A stretch of 64,000 nucleotides of DNA from Lucifuga dentata (taxonomy: Eukaryota > Chordata > Actinopteri > Ophidiiformes > Bythitidae): NCBI GenBank assembly GCA_014773175.1, contig VXCM01000424.1, forward strand, positions 124,001-188,000. The letters run 5' to 3'. A program made the position numbers and the translations under genes. Below, piece by piece: positions 50,484 through 61,520 of the stretch. Each line of letters starts with the position of its first letter. Position 1 is the first letter of the stretch. Below the pieces are notes generated by a model. The model searched no databases. It was not told the origin of the DNA and saw only the letters and a list, made by a program, of their open reading frames with translations.

Positions 50484-50934
50484 NAATACAGTTTTATTTT
50501 CATCTTGGCCTCAAATATGCAGATATAGTTCAGTTTTTGGCTGTCAAACACCGCGTTCTTATATCTTTGTCACCCTTTGAACGTATTGATACTACTTTTT
50601 CCGGTTCACTGAAAGTTAGTAAGTCGTGCGCACGACTTAGTAAGTCGTGTGAATGTCTTAATTTTTTTTTTTTCTCCATGAGCTTTCCTGGGCTCTGTAA
50701 TCATCAGATAATTATACTGAAGAAAAAATTATGTAGCACAAATGAATTAAATGTCTTATAATTGTATTTTGGTATAGTACTTGAGTAAATGTAAATGAAT
50801 GCCCAGCAAGAGGCACTGATAGCTTTGGCTATAGCTAACTGTTAGCTACAGCTACAATTAACTGCTGCAAATTATTATTAGCTGCAAATGTTACATTTGA
50901 TGTTATTATATAGTATATTGTTGTAAATTGGGAA

Positions 50935-51080
50935 GGTCGCTGGCAGACAGGCCAAAGTTGAATTTAGTTCAAATTTGAGCGCAGTAGCAAAGTGGAGAAT
51001 CCAGGCAGCATGTGTCGCTCAAGGTAGTGCCACCACAAGGTTGAGAGGCACCACTCTGCTCCATAGAAAAGAACACAGAA
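50935..51080 (+). repeat. Dispersed repeat copy, shared with 12350-12490
   Basis: GGCAGACAGGCCAAAGTTGA, then GAGCGCAGTAGCAAAGTGGA, then GAATCCAGGCAGCATGTG match the copy at 12350 in order and spacing. It continues into TAGTGCCACCACAAGG and CACTCTGCTCCATAG. Family not identified. Confidence 0.5.
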
Positions 51081-51550
51081 GTGCAAATTTACCTCTGACC
51101 ATGTGTAAGCAGTCTTGGCTGCACAGAACGGTAGATCATTTTTGCTCGGCAGATACGTTTGACGACCTTCACTCAGCTCAGCATGGCGCTCTTCAATCTA
51201 CCAGGTGACATAAATGACCTCTCTCTGCTGTTCTAGGTCCTAGAAGCTTTTACTGTACTGCACCCATGTCGTAAGACTAAAAGACGACCTCCATATTCTG
51301 TAGCATAACTTATCTTCTCTTCCCGATGTCTGCAAGTGCAATGAGCTGCATGCCAGCTTTTATTTTATTCTGTAGCAAAGTGGAGATTGTGGCCACAGGC
51401 TTATTCAAATCCAGACTCTTGATTCACAAAATGGACTTTCTGGGATAAAGCCACTCCCTTAGGTTTGTTGGTTTTTCTCATTTTGTTCTTATTGTTATTC
51501 CTCTTGTGCCTAAAATAAAACGCATGGTCTCACGTCTCACCTCCACAAAA

Positions 51551-51589
51551 GTTTTTTTTTTTTTTTTTTNTTTTTTTTTTTTTTTTTTC
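51551..51589. repeat. Poly-T tract with assembly gap
   Basis: A T homopolymer broken by the N at 51570. Confidence 0.9.
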
Positions 51590-52605
51590 CTGCATCTCTG
51601 GCTTTGCATAATCTTCTGCATCAGCTTTGTTTTATTCATCCATTACAGTGTCAGAGATTTCCCCTTTGCTTGATGCCAAGCGCCCGTTACATGTTTGCTA
51701 GGCTTCGAGCATAAAACACAGCTCTTTCCTTGGCTTTGCTTTCATGTAGAGATTATAATGTCACTGCTTTTTGAATGAAATAGGACTCAGTGTCAGCCTT
51801 GTAGTGGGTGATAGACTTACAGAGCCAGAGGACACTCATATTGAAAAAATAAATCCACCATCAAATTCGCTGCAAATATTTACATAAGAAGTGGAGAGTT
51901 GAAGCAGATGAGTGATCTACAGTAACATTACACATTTGTTCAATCAAAAAATGATTTAAAATGTTCACTGTACATCCAAGGCATTCGAGAAAATACTGAC
52001 TTTGTTAAGGGTCCTTGAAAGGTGTAAAATAGCATGTTGGTACCTACCACATTACATTGTGTGTTTGTGCCATGTATGTCAGTCAGGTGCATGTGTATGA
52101 AGTTCTCCCCTCCATCTACCACCCATCAGTTGGACTCTGCACTTCAGTGAACCATCTCACAAACTTTTATTAGGATCTTTTTGTATTTACTGGATTATTA
52201 GTGGATTTTTAAGATCCTCTTGCAGGTTTATAGTCATTTTTATGTTAAGTATTTTCCAATATTGTTTCAACTTTGTGTTCTTTCTTTGTAATTCCCTGCT
52301 TTCCACCTGTGACTCCTATTGCTGGTCATTTGGGGAGAGGGGATCTCACTTTGAATTTCCTCTTGAGTTTTTCTTCCATGCCAAGGCTTTTAATGAGTTT
52401 GCCATGTCTTTTTACACAACTTTTCTTGTGCTTGGTGGGGAACCACTGATGTGTGAGGCTATAAAGCCTTTTGAGACATTTTATTGGGCTATAAAAATAA
52501 TCTTCTTGAAGCGAAAGCATTACTATTTGGCATAGATATGGAAGTTGCATATATTTTATTTCCCTGATAAATGATTTAGATTATGATAGGGGAGTATGGG
52601 GAGGG

Positions 52606-52749
52606 AGCGTTCCTATGTTCCCCAGTTCAACATTGTGTTAACACAGACTAACCCTAACCCTAATGCTAACCCTAACCCTAACCCCAACCCATTATGAACC
52701 CATTATGTGCTCTATCATGCTATAAAGAGCTGAGGAACATAGGAATGGG
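52606..52749. mobile_element. Foldback element with telomere-like core
   Basis: AGCGTTCCTATGTTCCCCAG at the left and CTGAGGAACATAGGAATGGG at the right are inverted copies. Between them lies 52647-52690, several CCCTAA-type units in a row. The symmetry suggests a small mobile or foldback unit that carries the telomere-like repeat as part of its body. Confidence 0.65.
52647..52690. repeat. Interstitial telomere-like (CCCTAA)n
   Basis: Six or seven CTAACC units with one TAATG interruption, matching the vertebrate telomere repeat on the C-rich strand. A much shorter CCCTAACCCTAAACC occurs at 8871. Confidence 0.85.
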
Positions 52750-53609
52750 ATTCATATGGGAATCAATTTATCAGTTTCTTTTTTTGTTTTTGTTGCCCTA
52801 ATACTTGTCATATTATGACAAGCATTTGACTAGCATTTGTGTTCTTTAATTGGCACAGCAAGCACCACATCATACTTGACTTTATCACTTGAATAAACTC
52901 ATAGCTCCTCAAGATTCTGATGATTTTTTTGACAACTGAAACATTTTTGCTCTTGTTGAACAAGCCTAATATCAATAAAGTATCTCTTGTAATACCTCCT
53001 ATTTGGGTTATTTATATTCGTGACATTGTCAGAATTTTGCTGTTCCTGCAAATAAATTAGAGGGGTTTTGAGCATTGTGTGTTTGAAATAAGGTATAAGT
53101 TGATCTTTATAGTGTTCACAACTGCAGGTAAATTCTCGATAAATCTTATCCTCTAACCTCTCTGAACATGCAGGTGAAGGAAGGGAAAATTGTTGAGAAA
53201 TGATCATGACTCCTGAGTCCTCTGTCCACCATCAGTATACTGTATGTGTTCACTGTTGACAGAATAACATGTAATACTTTGCAAAGCTGTGCACCTTCTT
53301 GGTAACATGTCACTGCTGGAGACATATCCACTCAGCTCAATTCAAAGTAAGCATGTCATTTTGTTGACAAGCTGCAGCTGTGTGTCTGTGAGCATGCATG
53401 TGCCTGGGAGGATGTGAATTCCATATTTTCATGCAAAAAACCTCAGCATTGCAGCATAGACTATCAGTGCTGTGTGCTCACCTCGCTTACCTGGGGCATC
53501 CTGAAAATCAAAGGCCATATATTTGATTGAGCTAATGCAACATTTAAAATAGAAACTGTTGTTCCTGCACACTGACAGCACAGAACCAGGTATGCAAATT
53601 CTGCACATA

Positions 53610-54202
53610 AGTCAAAGTAATGATACCAGAATTGAAATGTAGTTTATTACATGTAAAAGTCCCGCAAAATCAAGTGTTAGCAGTAAAATTTACTTGAGTA
53701 TCAAAAGTAAAAACTCTCATTGTGAAGAATGATTCCTGCCACAGTGTTAAATTTTGAAAATCCCCCATATCAGTTTTTTTTTTTCTCCCAACAGTATGGA
53801 GAACTTGTATCTCCAATTTTAGAGATTTTGGAATTAATTATAATAAAAAATGTTTAAATGACATAAGTCCCAAAAATTTCAAGTATTTCGCTGTTTTTGA
53901 AGGCTTGGAGAATTTTGTGATCCTCAACTTGAGTAAATTCACCGACCTCTTCCCCTTTCTAAATCTCTTTTAATAATGTCAAAAAAAAAAAAAAAAAAAA
54001 AAGCATTGACCAAGCTCAAACATGGCAGAAATACAAGGACTTCACTTGGCAAGTTCAACATTTTATGAATTTATGTTAAATTGAGAGATAATTTGGGAAG
54101 TAACTAGTAACAGCCTTCAGGTAAATGTAGAAGCACAAAACTGAAGTACTCAAGTAAAGTGCCTCAAAATTATACTTAAGTGAAAGTTACTTTACACCCC
54201 TG
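53610..54202. mobile_element. Tol2-like hAT non-autonomous element, copy B
   Basis: The right end, reverse complemented, starts CAGGGGTGTAAAGTAACTTT and continues with ACTTAAGTATAATTTTGAGG and CTTTACTTGAGTACTTC, a close match in style to Tol2 ends. The left part has ACATGTAAAAGTCCCGC and TTTACTTGAGTATCAAAAGT blocks. The left terminus is decayed. A poly-A run at 53981-54001 lies inside. No transposase. Confidence 0.65.
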
Positions 54203-54602
54203 CTGCAAAGAATTCATGGATTCTATAAAAGTTCATCTTCCTGTATGTTTCCTCCAGTATATCATGCTTAGCTTTTCCATAGACTTTGTTCTCATGGTTG
54301 CTGAGCACATATGCCTTTTTCATCAGCATGTAAACAAAACATTGTGCTGTTCTACTTTTAGCAATTGAACAGCTGCACTGAAACAGGTCTGGGTTAATTG
54401 CCTTGTTCAATGGAACCTTAATGCTTGTGATAATAATACAAGTGAGATTAGCTTCAGGTTGCCTTGCAGTGACTTTCTGGTTACAAGTTGCTGACCTCAT
54501 CTGAACTGTAAAGCAATGGCTGATGTCATTGTGTGCGTTATGGTGATCGCTGTGTGCTGAAAAGGTCAATGTGGATATTCCTTTTTTCTTCTTTTTTTTT
54601 TA

Positions 54603-54629
54603 ACACATTGTAACACTGTTACAATGTGT
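54603..54629. repeat. Short palindrome, 13-bp arms
   Basis: ACACATTGTAACA and TGTTACAATGTGT are perfect inverse copies separated by a single C. Confidence 0.85.
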
Positions 54630-56018
54630 AAAATAAAGAATGAGGAAATCAATAATAATGTTGTTGGTAAGAATTTTGATAAATGGGTGAAAAGCTTGAC
54701 ATACTACACATTCAGTGTAGTGAGGTCAGGAGTATCTCCAAATAGATACTCTGACATCACAGACTGGGGCGGGGAATAAACAGCTAAGTGAAAAATTCAA
54801 ACATTAAATGGAGATCTACAAAGGCTTTTGTGCTTTTTCTGCCACCATTATGAAACTGTTGCTGAATAATGATTTAATGAGTTATGTTTTATACCTAACT
54901 TTATGTCGTGATTTGCTTTTGAAATATTTTGATGGAGAATTTATTTTAGGTAGTTGTCCTGTGAACATGAGCAGCATTTTAACAGCACCAAATGATTCAA
55001 CAAAGCAATAACAGAGAAGGATGATAATAGAGGACAAAAATAGCTTGAAGTAAAATAATTGCTGTGTGCCAGGAGCATTATGGTGATTTTAACATGCTGC
55101 TCGGGTTCATCCTCTCACCTAGCACAACACAAGACAACACAAATGTCCTAATTCACCTGTAGCATGTTGTCCAGGATGAGCAACAACTGTTTCAATTTAT
55201 CCCTTTTTCTTTGTTTCAAACCGTGCAAGATTGAAAAATAAACATGGTGTAGATATGAATCCCCTAAACCCTTCCATTAACACATCATTGCTGCCATGGT
55301 TTTTTTTTTTTTTTTTTTTTTTGCCAGTGTTTAATTGAAATCGTATGTATGTTAATTTCTCACGAAGCTTATGATCTGGATTGATCTTGTAGTATTTTTA
55401 TGATAAGTGAAATGTGTCCAAAATGACATATAAGCCAAACTCAGTAATGCCAGGACCATTACCCATCCCTCTCTCTGGCTCTTCCCTCTTTCTCCCTCTC
55501 TTTCTTTTACATATGCACACACGCACAACACAGACGTGTGATTTTCTGGCTATATTTTGTCACATCAGGCAAGGGTGAATATGAGAGAACTCATTCATTA
55601 TAAGAATGTGATTGGTTCTGTTGTGGGAAATATCATGGATGTATTTAATACCTAAACCTCACACAGACACACACATCTCAGCACGAAGTCCATCTTTCAT
55701 AATTTTCTTGTCAAGCATTGCAGACAGCCTAATGTGAAGGGGCAAACACAGTGTAAACAGTGGACAGATTTTAGATGTATCACTGTAATGGAATAATTAT
55801 CCATCAGTGCAGAACTGCACAAGGCCACTCACCACACTCCGCTCAGTGTACGCGTTGCCCTCTTAAAGGATCAAAAGAAATCAGCAAATGTGGTATTAAA
55901 ATTTAATTATAAGCGTCCTTTGCCTGGTTTGTAAATACGAGTCAATTCTGGGCCTGGAATTCATGTTTGTATCTGGCATAAAACCACCTAAAACATATAA
56001 TTTTCAGTGCTATAAAGA

Positions 56019-56080
56019 ATATTTTTAATGCATTGCCCAGTACAAAGGTGTAATTGTACTGGGCAATGCATTAAAAATAT
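56019..56080. repeat. Perfect 26-bp-stem hairpin
   Basis: Bases 56019-56044 are the exact reverse complement of 56055-56080, with a ten-base loop AAGGTGTAAT. There is no mismatch in 26 pairs. The flanks beyond the arms do not pair. Confidence 0.95.
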
Positions 56081-58258
56081 CATCTAATTGAAATGATAGC
56101 AGTGAAAATTTTCTCTTACAATTTTGATGCTATACTGCTGTAATGGATAAACTGAAGAATGAATATATATATGAAATGATAACGTGAGCAATATGAAAAC
56201 AGCTTGCCTTTGGTGCTTGGGTAGCTCTTTAGAGGAGCAGCATTGAGATTTTGCTCAGAATCGATCAGTATGATGGATAATAATGAGAAAGTTTTGAAAA
56301 AATTGGTATCCACGTAGCAGATTTTCTTCTCACTTTTGCTTCTATTTGGGAAGCAGACACAGACAAGGGGAATCGCTTCAGTGTTCACAGTTTGTGGCGG
56401 CTGTTGTACTGAAAAGAATTATTAGATTTAATATTATGTAGGGGAGAGAAAAGCAATGAATAAATAAGAGGTTATACAGTGGTGCAATTCAAATCAGCCT
56501 TGGATTCAATTTGCTGATGGAATGGTAATAAGGGCACTAGAGAAAGAAGGCAGAAAATGGTATTTGATTTCCCCCACCTGCTTACATCATAACATGCTAA
56601 TTTGCGTTGCGTGTTATGCAAATGCAAGCCAAATCATAGTTTTCCTCCTCGTGACCCTGGCCTACCATTACATTACTTATTACATTATTTATGAATAACT
56701 TCCATACCTTGAAAGCATTAACATTAGCAGAGTACCTTGCCAAGGAACTACTCTGAGCCACAGTGGCTCACGTTTCACTTTCATGATGTCTGTGTAGCCT
56801 TGTGGTTCTCTTCAAAGACCACATAAAAGTGTATGAATAAGAAAAGCACAGTGTAAATGGCCCTCCTAATGACTCTCAGCAGGACCACCCCTTGTATCTT
56901 TTATGAGACAGAAAGAAAGCCTCGCATCATTATACAGTGCCCATCTGAAATCTACCAGCAGCATGATGCTCTACAAAAAGAATCCCCTCCTGGCAAATCA
57001 AGCGTAATGGGACACATTAGCGTATCGTTAGCCTGTTAGTGTGCCTGGAGGTTATACACTGGCTGCCATGTTCCTGCTGCTGTAGAAAAAGAAGAGCTGG
57101 CTCCGAATATCTGTTCATCTTTTGTAAACAGATCAAACACGAGCACAGACATGTCTGTACTTTTTTGGGATTAGGTGTCTAAGTGTGATTAAGACACATA
57201 CCTGTAGCAGTGACAGACCCTCCAACTCTGCAAAGATGAAAAAACACAAGTATTGGCAATGGCAAATGTTGCAATGCTTTAATGTGCAAAAAACTGCATT
57301 GATCCATTTCTCGTTTTCCTTGGTGCTGCACACTGAGTGAAAACAGGCTGTTTGAGGTTTGTTTCTTAAAGGTCCCCTCCTAAATAGACCACTCTATTCT
57401 GACTGGTCAGCTTGGCCATCAAGCCTGACCTGACATCATCCAGGGACTTTGCAACACAGATGCTGGCTGAATACTCAGTCTCTATCCTTATATTTTGTGG
57501 GTGCATCTAAACAGGTGTGTATTGTAGGTGGGTATTTAAACATATTACATGTGGATGTAAACCTGTCAAAGAAGTAAAGGAATAATAAGGATTTCAGAGC
57601 AGTTTAGGACCTATAGGGTTTGTCTAACTGGATGCATTTGAATAGGTGATAACATCAAGTTTTGCAACTTTGACAATATTTAACACATACTTCCCACTGT
57701 ATTACATCATAAAATATCACCTTTAATAAAGTGTTATTTATGCATTAGCTATAAATGTATTACTTGACATCTCACTGCACACTGTAGTAGGACTAAGTGT
57801 GAAGAAAATCAGTTTAATTCTTTAGTAGAAAAGTGTTAGGTCATGAGATAATTTCAGTTTTATAATCATCAGTGTTCCTCAGTTGTACTGTATCTATTCT
57901 TGATTGGTTATGTGACTTGGCAGGCTGATGGAGATGCTCATTATGCTAATTATGGCTAATAATGCAGCGTTTGTAAGAAAGGAAATTAATTTTACTGGCA
58001 CATCCTTCAGGAATGTGCCTTTTTTTTGTTTGCCTCTGGAAAATGAAGTGTGGCAATTGTGTTGTAAGACTGTCAGTGACTGTCACAGTCTGTGAAGGAG
58101 CACCAAAGATCTTAAGGTCAGTGAAAATGGATGTAGATTAAGGAGCAGCTAAGCAGAGATTTATTTTCAAGATGGATGGAAACCACAGCAACAGATGACG
58201 TAAATGACGGTCGAGAAAGCAAAAGATATATGGATGTGGTCAGGCAGAGGTTGATACA

Positions 58259-58282
58259 GAGAGAGAGAGAGAGAGAGAGAGA
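58259..58282. repeat. (GA)n microsatellite
   Basis: Twelve GA units. Confidence 0.95.
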
Positions 58283-58887
58283 AAAGTGATGAGGGCTATG
58301 ACTGTAGCAGTCACCAAACATCATCTGTCACACACTCTATAGCACTCTCATGATGGAGCCGAGCCCAAAAATATCATCTAATTTGACTCACCTTCAAAAT
58401 GATATGCACCATCAGAGGCATCATAGGCTGGATGATGGGAAATGATATTTGAATAGTAAAACAAATGACCTGCTAGGTTCCACAGCAATATCATGAACAT
58501 ATATCCTAGAAGATGCTTCAATTTCCAAGGAAAGATAAGTGAAGTTTCAATGGATCATGTGTAATCTAGTCAAGGGTGAAAGGTGTGGAAGTGGGGAATT
58601 GTCAGGCTAACAAGTGCAAGGGCTAGTCAGCAAATAATGGAAAAGTCATCTGTGAGAGATGACTATCAATTAAAGGCACTTAAGGCGCTAATGATCAGCA
58701 AAGGGTTCCTAATGAGGATATGTGAAGGTGGGATCACATCTCTGGAAGTCAAGTGCACTGTTAAGATTCCAGCAGTATGCTAAAAGCCATGAATGCACAC
58801 AGGCCCACTTATCACCCTAGCAAGGTCATTAGACATTGTAATCAACTTCGCTCACACTGTTTCAAACAAAGTTGCTTTACTTTAAAG

Positions 58888-59028
58888 CAGAGATGGGCAA
58901 CCGTGAGCCATGATACAGCAGGTGACTACACTAATTAGTTCCTAGTGCCTTCTTGAAGGCATGCTAAACCCTCGTGTAGTGTTTGGCTGGAATTAAAACA
59001 TGCACACTCACATGGTTGCATATCCCTG
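58888..59028. mobile_element. Short hAT-type miniature element
   Basis: The left end CAGAGATGGGCAACCGTGAG and the reverse-complemented right end CAGGGATATGCAACCATGTG are inverted termini of the same general CAGRGATGGGCAAC type as the element at 15883. Flanking octamers CTTTAAAG and CCTTATGG agree at five of eight positions, weak support for a decayed 8-bp duplication. Length 141 bp. Confidence 0.65.
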
Positions 59029-59237
59029 CCTTATGGTAAGAGAATTTAAGGAAATTAGTTGTTGCTTTTGGTTGTTTTAAAAAAAAGGGGGCAAAGCTTC
59101 ATCACCATCAAACTTTTGTACACACAGACTCTGCTTTCAAAATAGTTTGCCAATAAAAAAATGTGCATGCTGTTACTTCAGTTCCTGTCAAAAGTGTCCT
59201 GTCATTTTAATCCTGTCATTTTAATTGCCACTTTTTC

Positions 59238-59265
59238 TTTTTTTTTTTTTTTTTTTTTTTTTTTT
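59238..59265. repeat. Poly-T tract
   Basis: A long T homopolymer in intron 1. Confidence 0.9.
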
Positions 59266-59459
59266 GGTTTTGTGGAAATCAGATGCATATTAGTAAATGA
59301 ACAGGGTGCTCCGTGTGGACTGAGTTCTGCTCCATTAAGGTTTTAGGAAGAGAACCTAGCCTAGTCTGGGCAGAAAAGAGCATACCACTGACACAACCCA
59401 CTCTCTCAGCACTTCCAGGTATTTGATTATCTCCGTAGCAACCTGCTCACAGATGACCC

Positions 59460-59492
59460 CCATTACCTACCTGGGACACAGGTAGGTAATGG
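59460..59492. repeat. Short perfect hairpin, 14-bp stem
   Basis: CCATTACCTACCTG pairs exactly with CAGGTAGGTAATGG around a five-base loop GGACA. Confidence 0.9.
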
Positions 59493-60954
59493 TCAAGGTC
59501 AAGCACATATTGCGTCAAATAAAATGTACTTCCTGACAATCTAGAAACCTGACAAAACCATAGTAACCACAGAGTGGCTGGAAGAAGGCCCCTTGACATT
59601 TAACAAAGGAACCATCCGTGCATCTATGGATTGGCTCAATCAAATGTTTCGGTGCTATAGACATTATTAGGCCTCTGAGCAGCTGGATTTTATTTTTAAA
59701 ATGTTTATTTATACTTAAGGGAACTGGAAATTGTTGACCGCCTACATTGCAAATGTAATTTCATCAGCAAAGCACTTTCACTCTGCACTCTACTCTCTCC
59801 CATGGCTAGTCTATCAATCACTGATTTCCACAATAACACACATGTACATTTTGAAGGTTAATGCAACAATATTTAGAGATGGAACTACACACAAATTCAA
59901 TATTATTGTAAAAATGGGTTAGGAGCAGGGTCACAGAAAATTAGCTAAACATTCAAAGCTGAGCATTTTATTACCTATAATACACCTTGTTTCTTGTGTC
60001 TCGTTGTTTGTCACTTTTTTGCAGAGAAATGGACAACTCTGAAATGTGTAGAAAAAAAGTATTATTAATAGCATCTAAAGCCTTTCCATGTCATAGATGT
60101 CATAGCTGTGCCAAATGTAAGAGGTGAGACTTTTCTACCCTCTTACGGGCACAGAGTTCAATATTAACAGAATCACTTGCAAAACACCCATGTGACTTGT
60201 GCAATATGGTAAAACAAAGGGAGAGTTTAAAACCCAGATCTTCGAACATGAGAGAAATCAAAAACAAAACTTTGAACTCACTGATGGCCAGGTTCTGCTT
60301 GCCATGATCAAGGTATGTTAATGATTAATCAGTTATTAATTTTTGGATTCAATTCAGTTGAATATTACTTCAATAATGTGGGTTGTGTGTCATTTCACAC
60401 CTCATCCCCCCTCCTCTATTCAGCACACTGCTCACAGCCTGCTGAACCCAAAGAGCTGGAGGCTCTGAAGGTTTTGCACTCTATAGATGATTTGAGAGTG
60501 TAGTGTGATTAGCTTTAATCTTACACTATATTCATGCCCTGAGACTGTTTGTACATATCATAATACATGCTTCCTAAAGTTCCAGGCCTGTTGGATTTAT
60601 ACTTTGCAAGTTCAAAATCAAAGAGGTTTGAATGAGGATGGTTGTGTCCTATGACACATAGTCATAGATTAAAAATTTGAAGTTGCATTTTCCATCAGTA
60701 TAGTCTAGCTAATGTGTTTTGATTAATTGTATGGTATTTGTAATTTTAAGTTTGCTATGCTGTTGATTTTAAAATTGTTGACATGGTACATACAGGTTTG
60801 AGTTATCATTTTAAGTCAGTACTGTTGTGCACTAATTTATTTTTTTGTAGCTTCTTTGAGGGACTATTCATATTTGACCCATTGTATTTATAGAGAATGC
60901 CTTCATTCATATTCGCCTAGCAGCTACTAATAATAAGTTTTGCTACATTAGCAT
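59493..60954. other. Intronic DNA, no exon recognised
   Basis: AT-rich sequence with no identifiable element or exon. Confidence 0.45.
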
Positions 60955-61410
60955 ACCTGTCAACACTGAGCTTTGAAAGTACAGTAGATTATCTGGGACA
61001 TGCCCCCCCCCATTTGATTCAACTAGTGTAGTGCCCATTCGTGCCTGTTCAGAACTGGCCAGACTTTATGGTGCCCCGGCAGCCTGCCATAATTTTGTTC
61101 TGTACGTCCTCGCAAGCTAGCTTTGTTTGCAGTGCCCATTCAAAACGTGCATGTTCGGAACCGGCTGGACTTGATGGTGTGCACCGAAGCCTACCATAAT
61201 GTTGTTCTTCACGCGTCCTCGTGAGCTAGCTTTGTTTGCTGTAGGGGTTGGGTTGAGACCGTGGCACTGGACCGGAGCATATGTTGCCGCGACTGGAGCG
61301 CATCGTGCTGCGAGAAAAAACTTCACACGCGACACTGCACGTCCTTGGGTCCTGCTGCCGAATATCAACTTCATACAGTGCTGGGTTCTAGAGCTCGACA
61401 GACAGCACAG
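60955..61410. mobile_element. ACCTGTCA-family element fragment with internal duplication
   Basis: ACCTGTCAACACTGAGCTTT at the left, followed by GATTATCTGGGACATGCCCC, aligns with the reverse complement of the right end of the 50079-50429 element (ATTTTCTGGGACATGACACC). The matching opposite terminus was not found, so the copy may be truncated. The middle holds a two-copy tandem repeat and is unusually CpG-rich for the intron. Confidence 0.5.
61031..61240. repeat. Diverged two-copy tandem repeat, about 100-110 bp units
   Basis: Unit 1 (61031-61131) and unit 2 (61132-61240) both start GTGCCCATTC and end with GAGCTAGCTTTGTTTGC-like sequence (CAAGCTAGC in unit 1). They share GTTCAGAACTGG-like, TGATGGTG-like and CCATAATNTTGTTCT blocks. 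They differ at many positions, so the duplication is not recent. Confidence 0.75.
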
Positions 61411-61485
61411 ACAGACAGAGATTTCTGCTTTTATAGTTAGATAAGGACAACAATATTCAGCAGAATGTTTCTCTTACCACTACAA

Positions 61486-61486
<1 letters not shown>

Positions 61487-61520
<34 letters not shown>
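61487..61520. repeat. (ACT)n trinucleotide microsatellite
   Basis: About eleven ACT units. Confidence 0.95.

Larger units (their letters stand above)
49860..50699. mobile_element. Long-TIR DNA element (TACAGAGCCC termini)
   Basis: Both ends begin TACAGAGCCC when read inward. The arms align over roughly 120-150 bp, through GCTCAAGGAGAAAAAAATCT-like and TAAGTCGTGCGCACGACTTA-like sequence to CAGTGAACCGGAA. Subterminal ACTTACTAACTC and CGTGCGCACG words are repeated many times, including a 23-bp unit twice in tandem at 49886-49931. It has no transposase. Another element is nested within it at 50079-50429. Confidence 0.75.
49386..50794. mobile_element. Tol2-like hAT non-autonomous element, copy A, interrupted by insertions
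   Basis: The left end CAGTGGAGGAGGAAGTACTC, followed by AAGTGTACTCAAGTATTCAA, and the right end GTACTTGAGTAAATGTA show the repeated AGTACTTGAGTA/TACTCAAGTA words of a hAT family very common in percomorphs and similar to the ends of medaka Tol2. A second element (49860-50699) sits inside. The right terminus has decayed, so no target duplication can be read. No transposase frame. Confidence 0.6.
50795..53609. other. Intronic DNA, no exon recognised
   Basis: Apart from the dispersed repeat, the T-rich gap and the foldback element listed separately, nothing identifiable. Confidence 0.45.
54203..58887. other. Intronic DNA, no exon recognised
   Basis: Contains the 54603 palindrome, a T-run near 55298-55322, the 56019 hairpin and a GA run at 58259-58282. 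Otherwise unassigned. Confidence 0.45.

Noticed and set aside
52647..52690. A true chromosome end or fused telomere
   Set aside because: The array is only about 44 bases and is bracketed by inverted repeats, with ordinary intron on both sides.
61199..61444. 81-residue frame in a CpG-rich stretch, possible exon
   Set aside because: It overlaps the second unit of the tandem repeat inside a transposon-like element, and the protein is not recognised.
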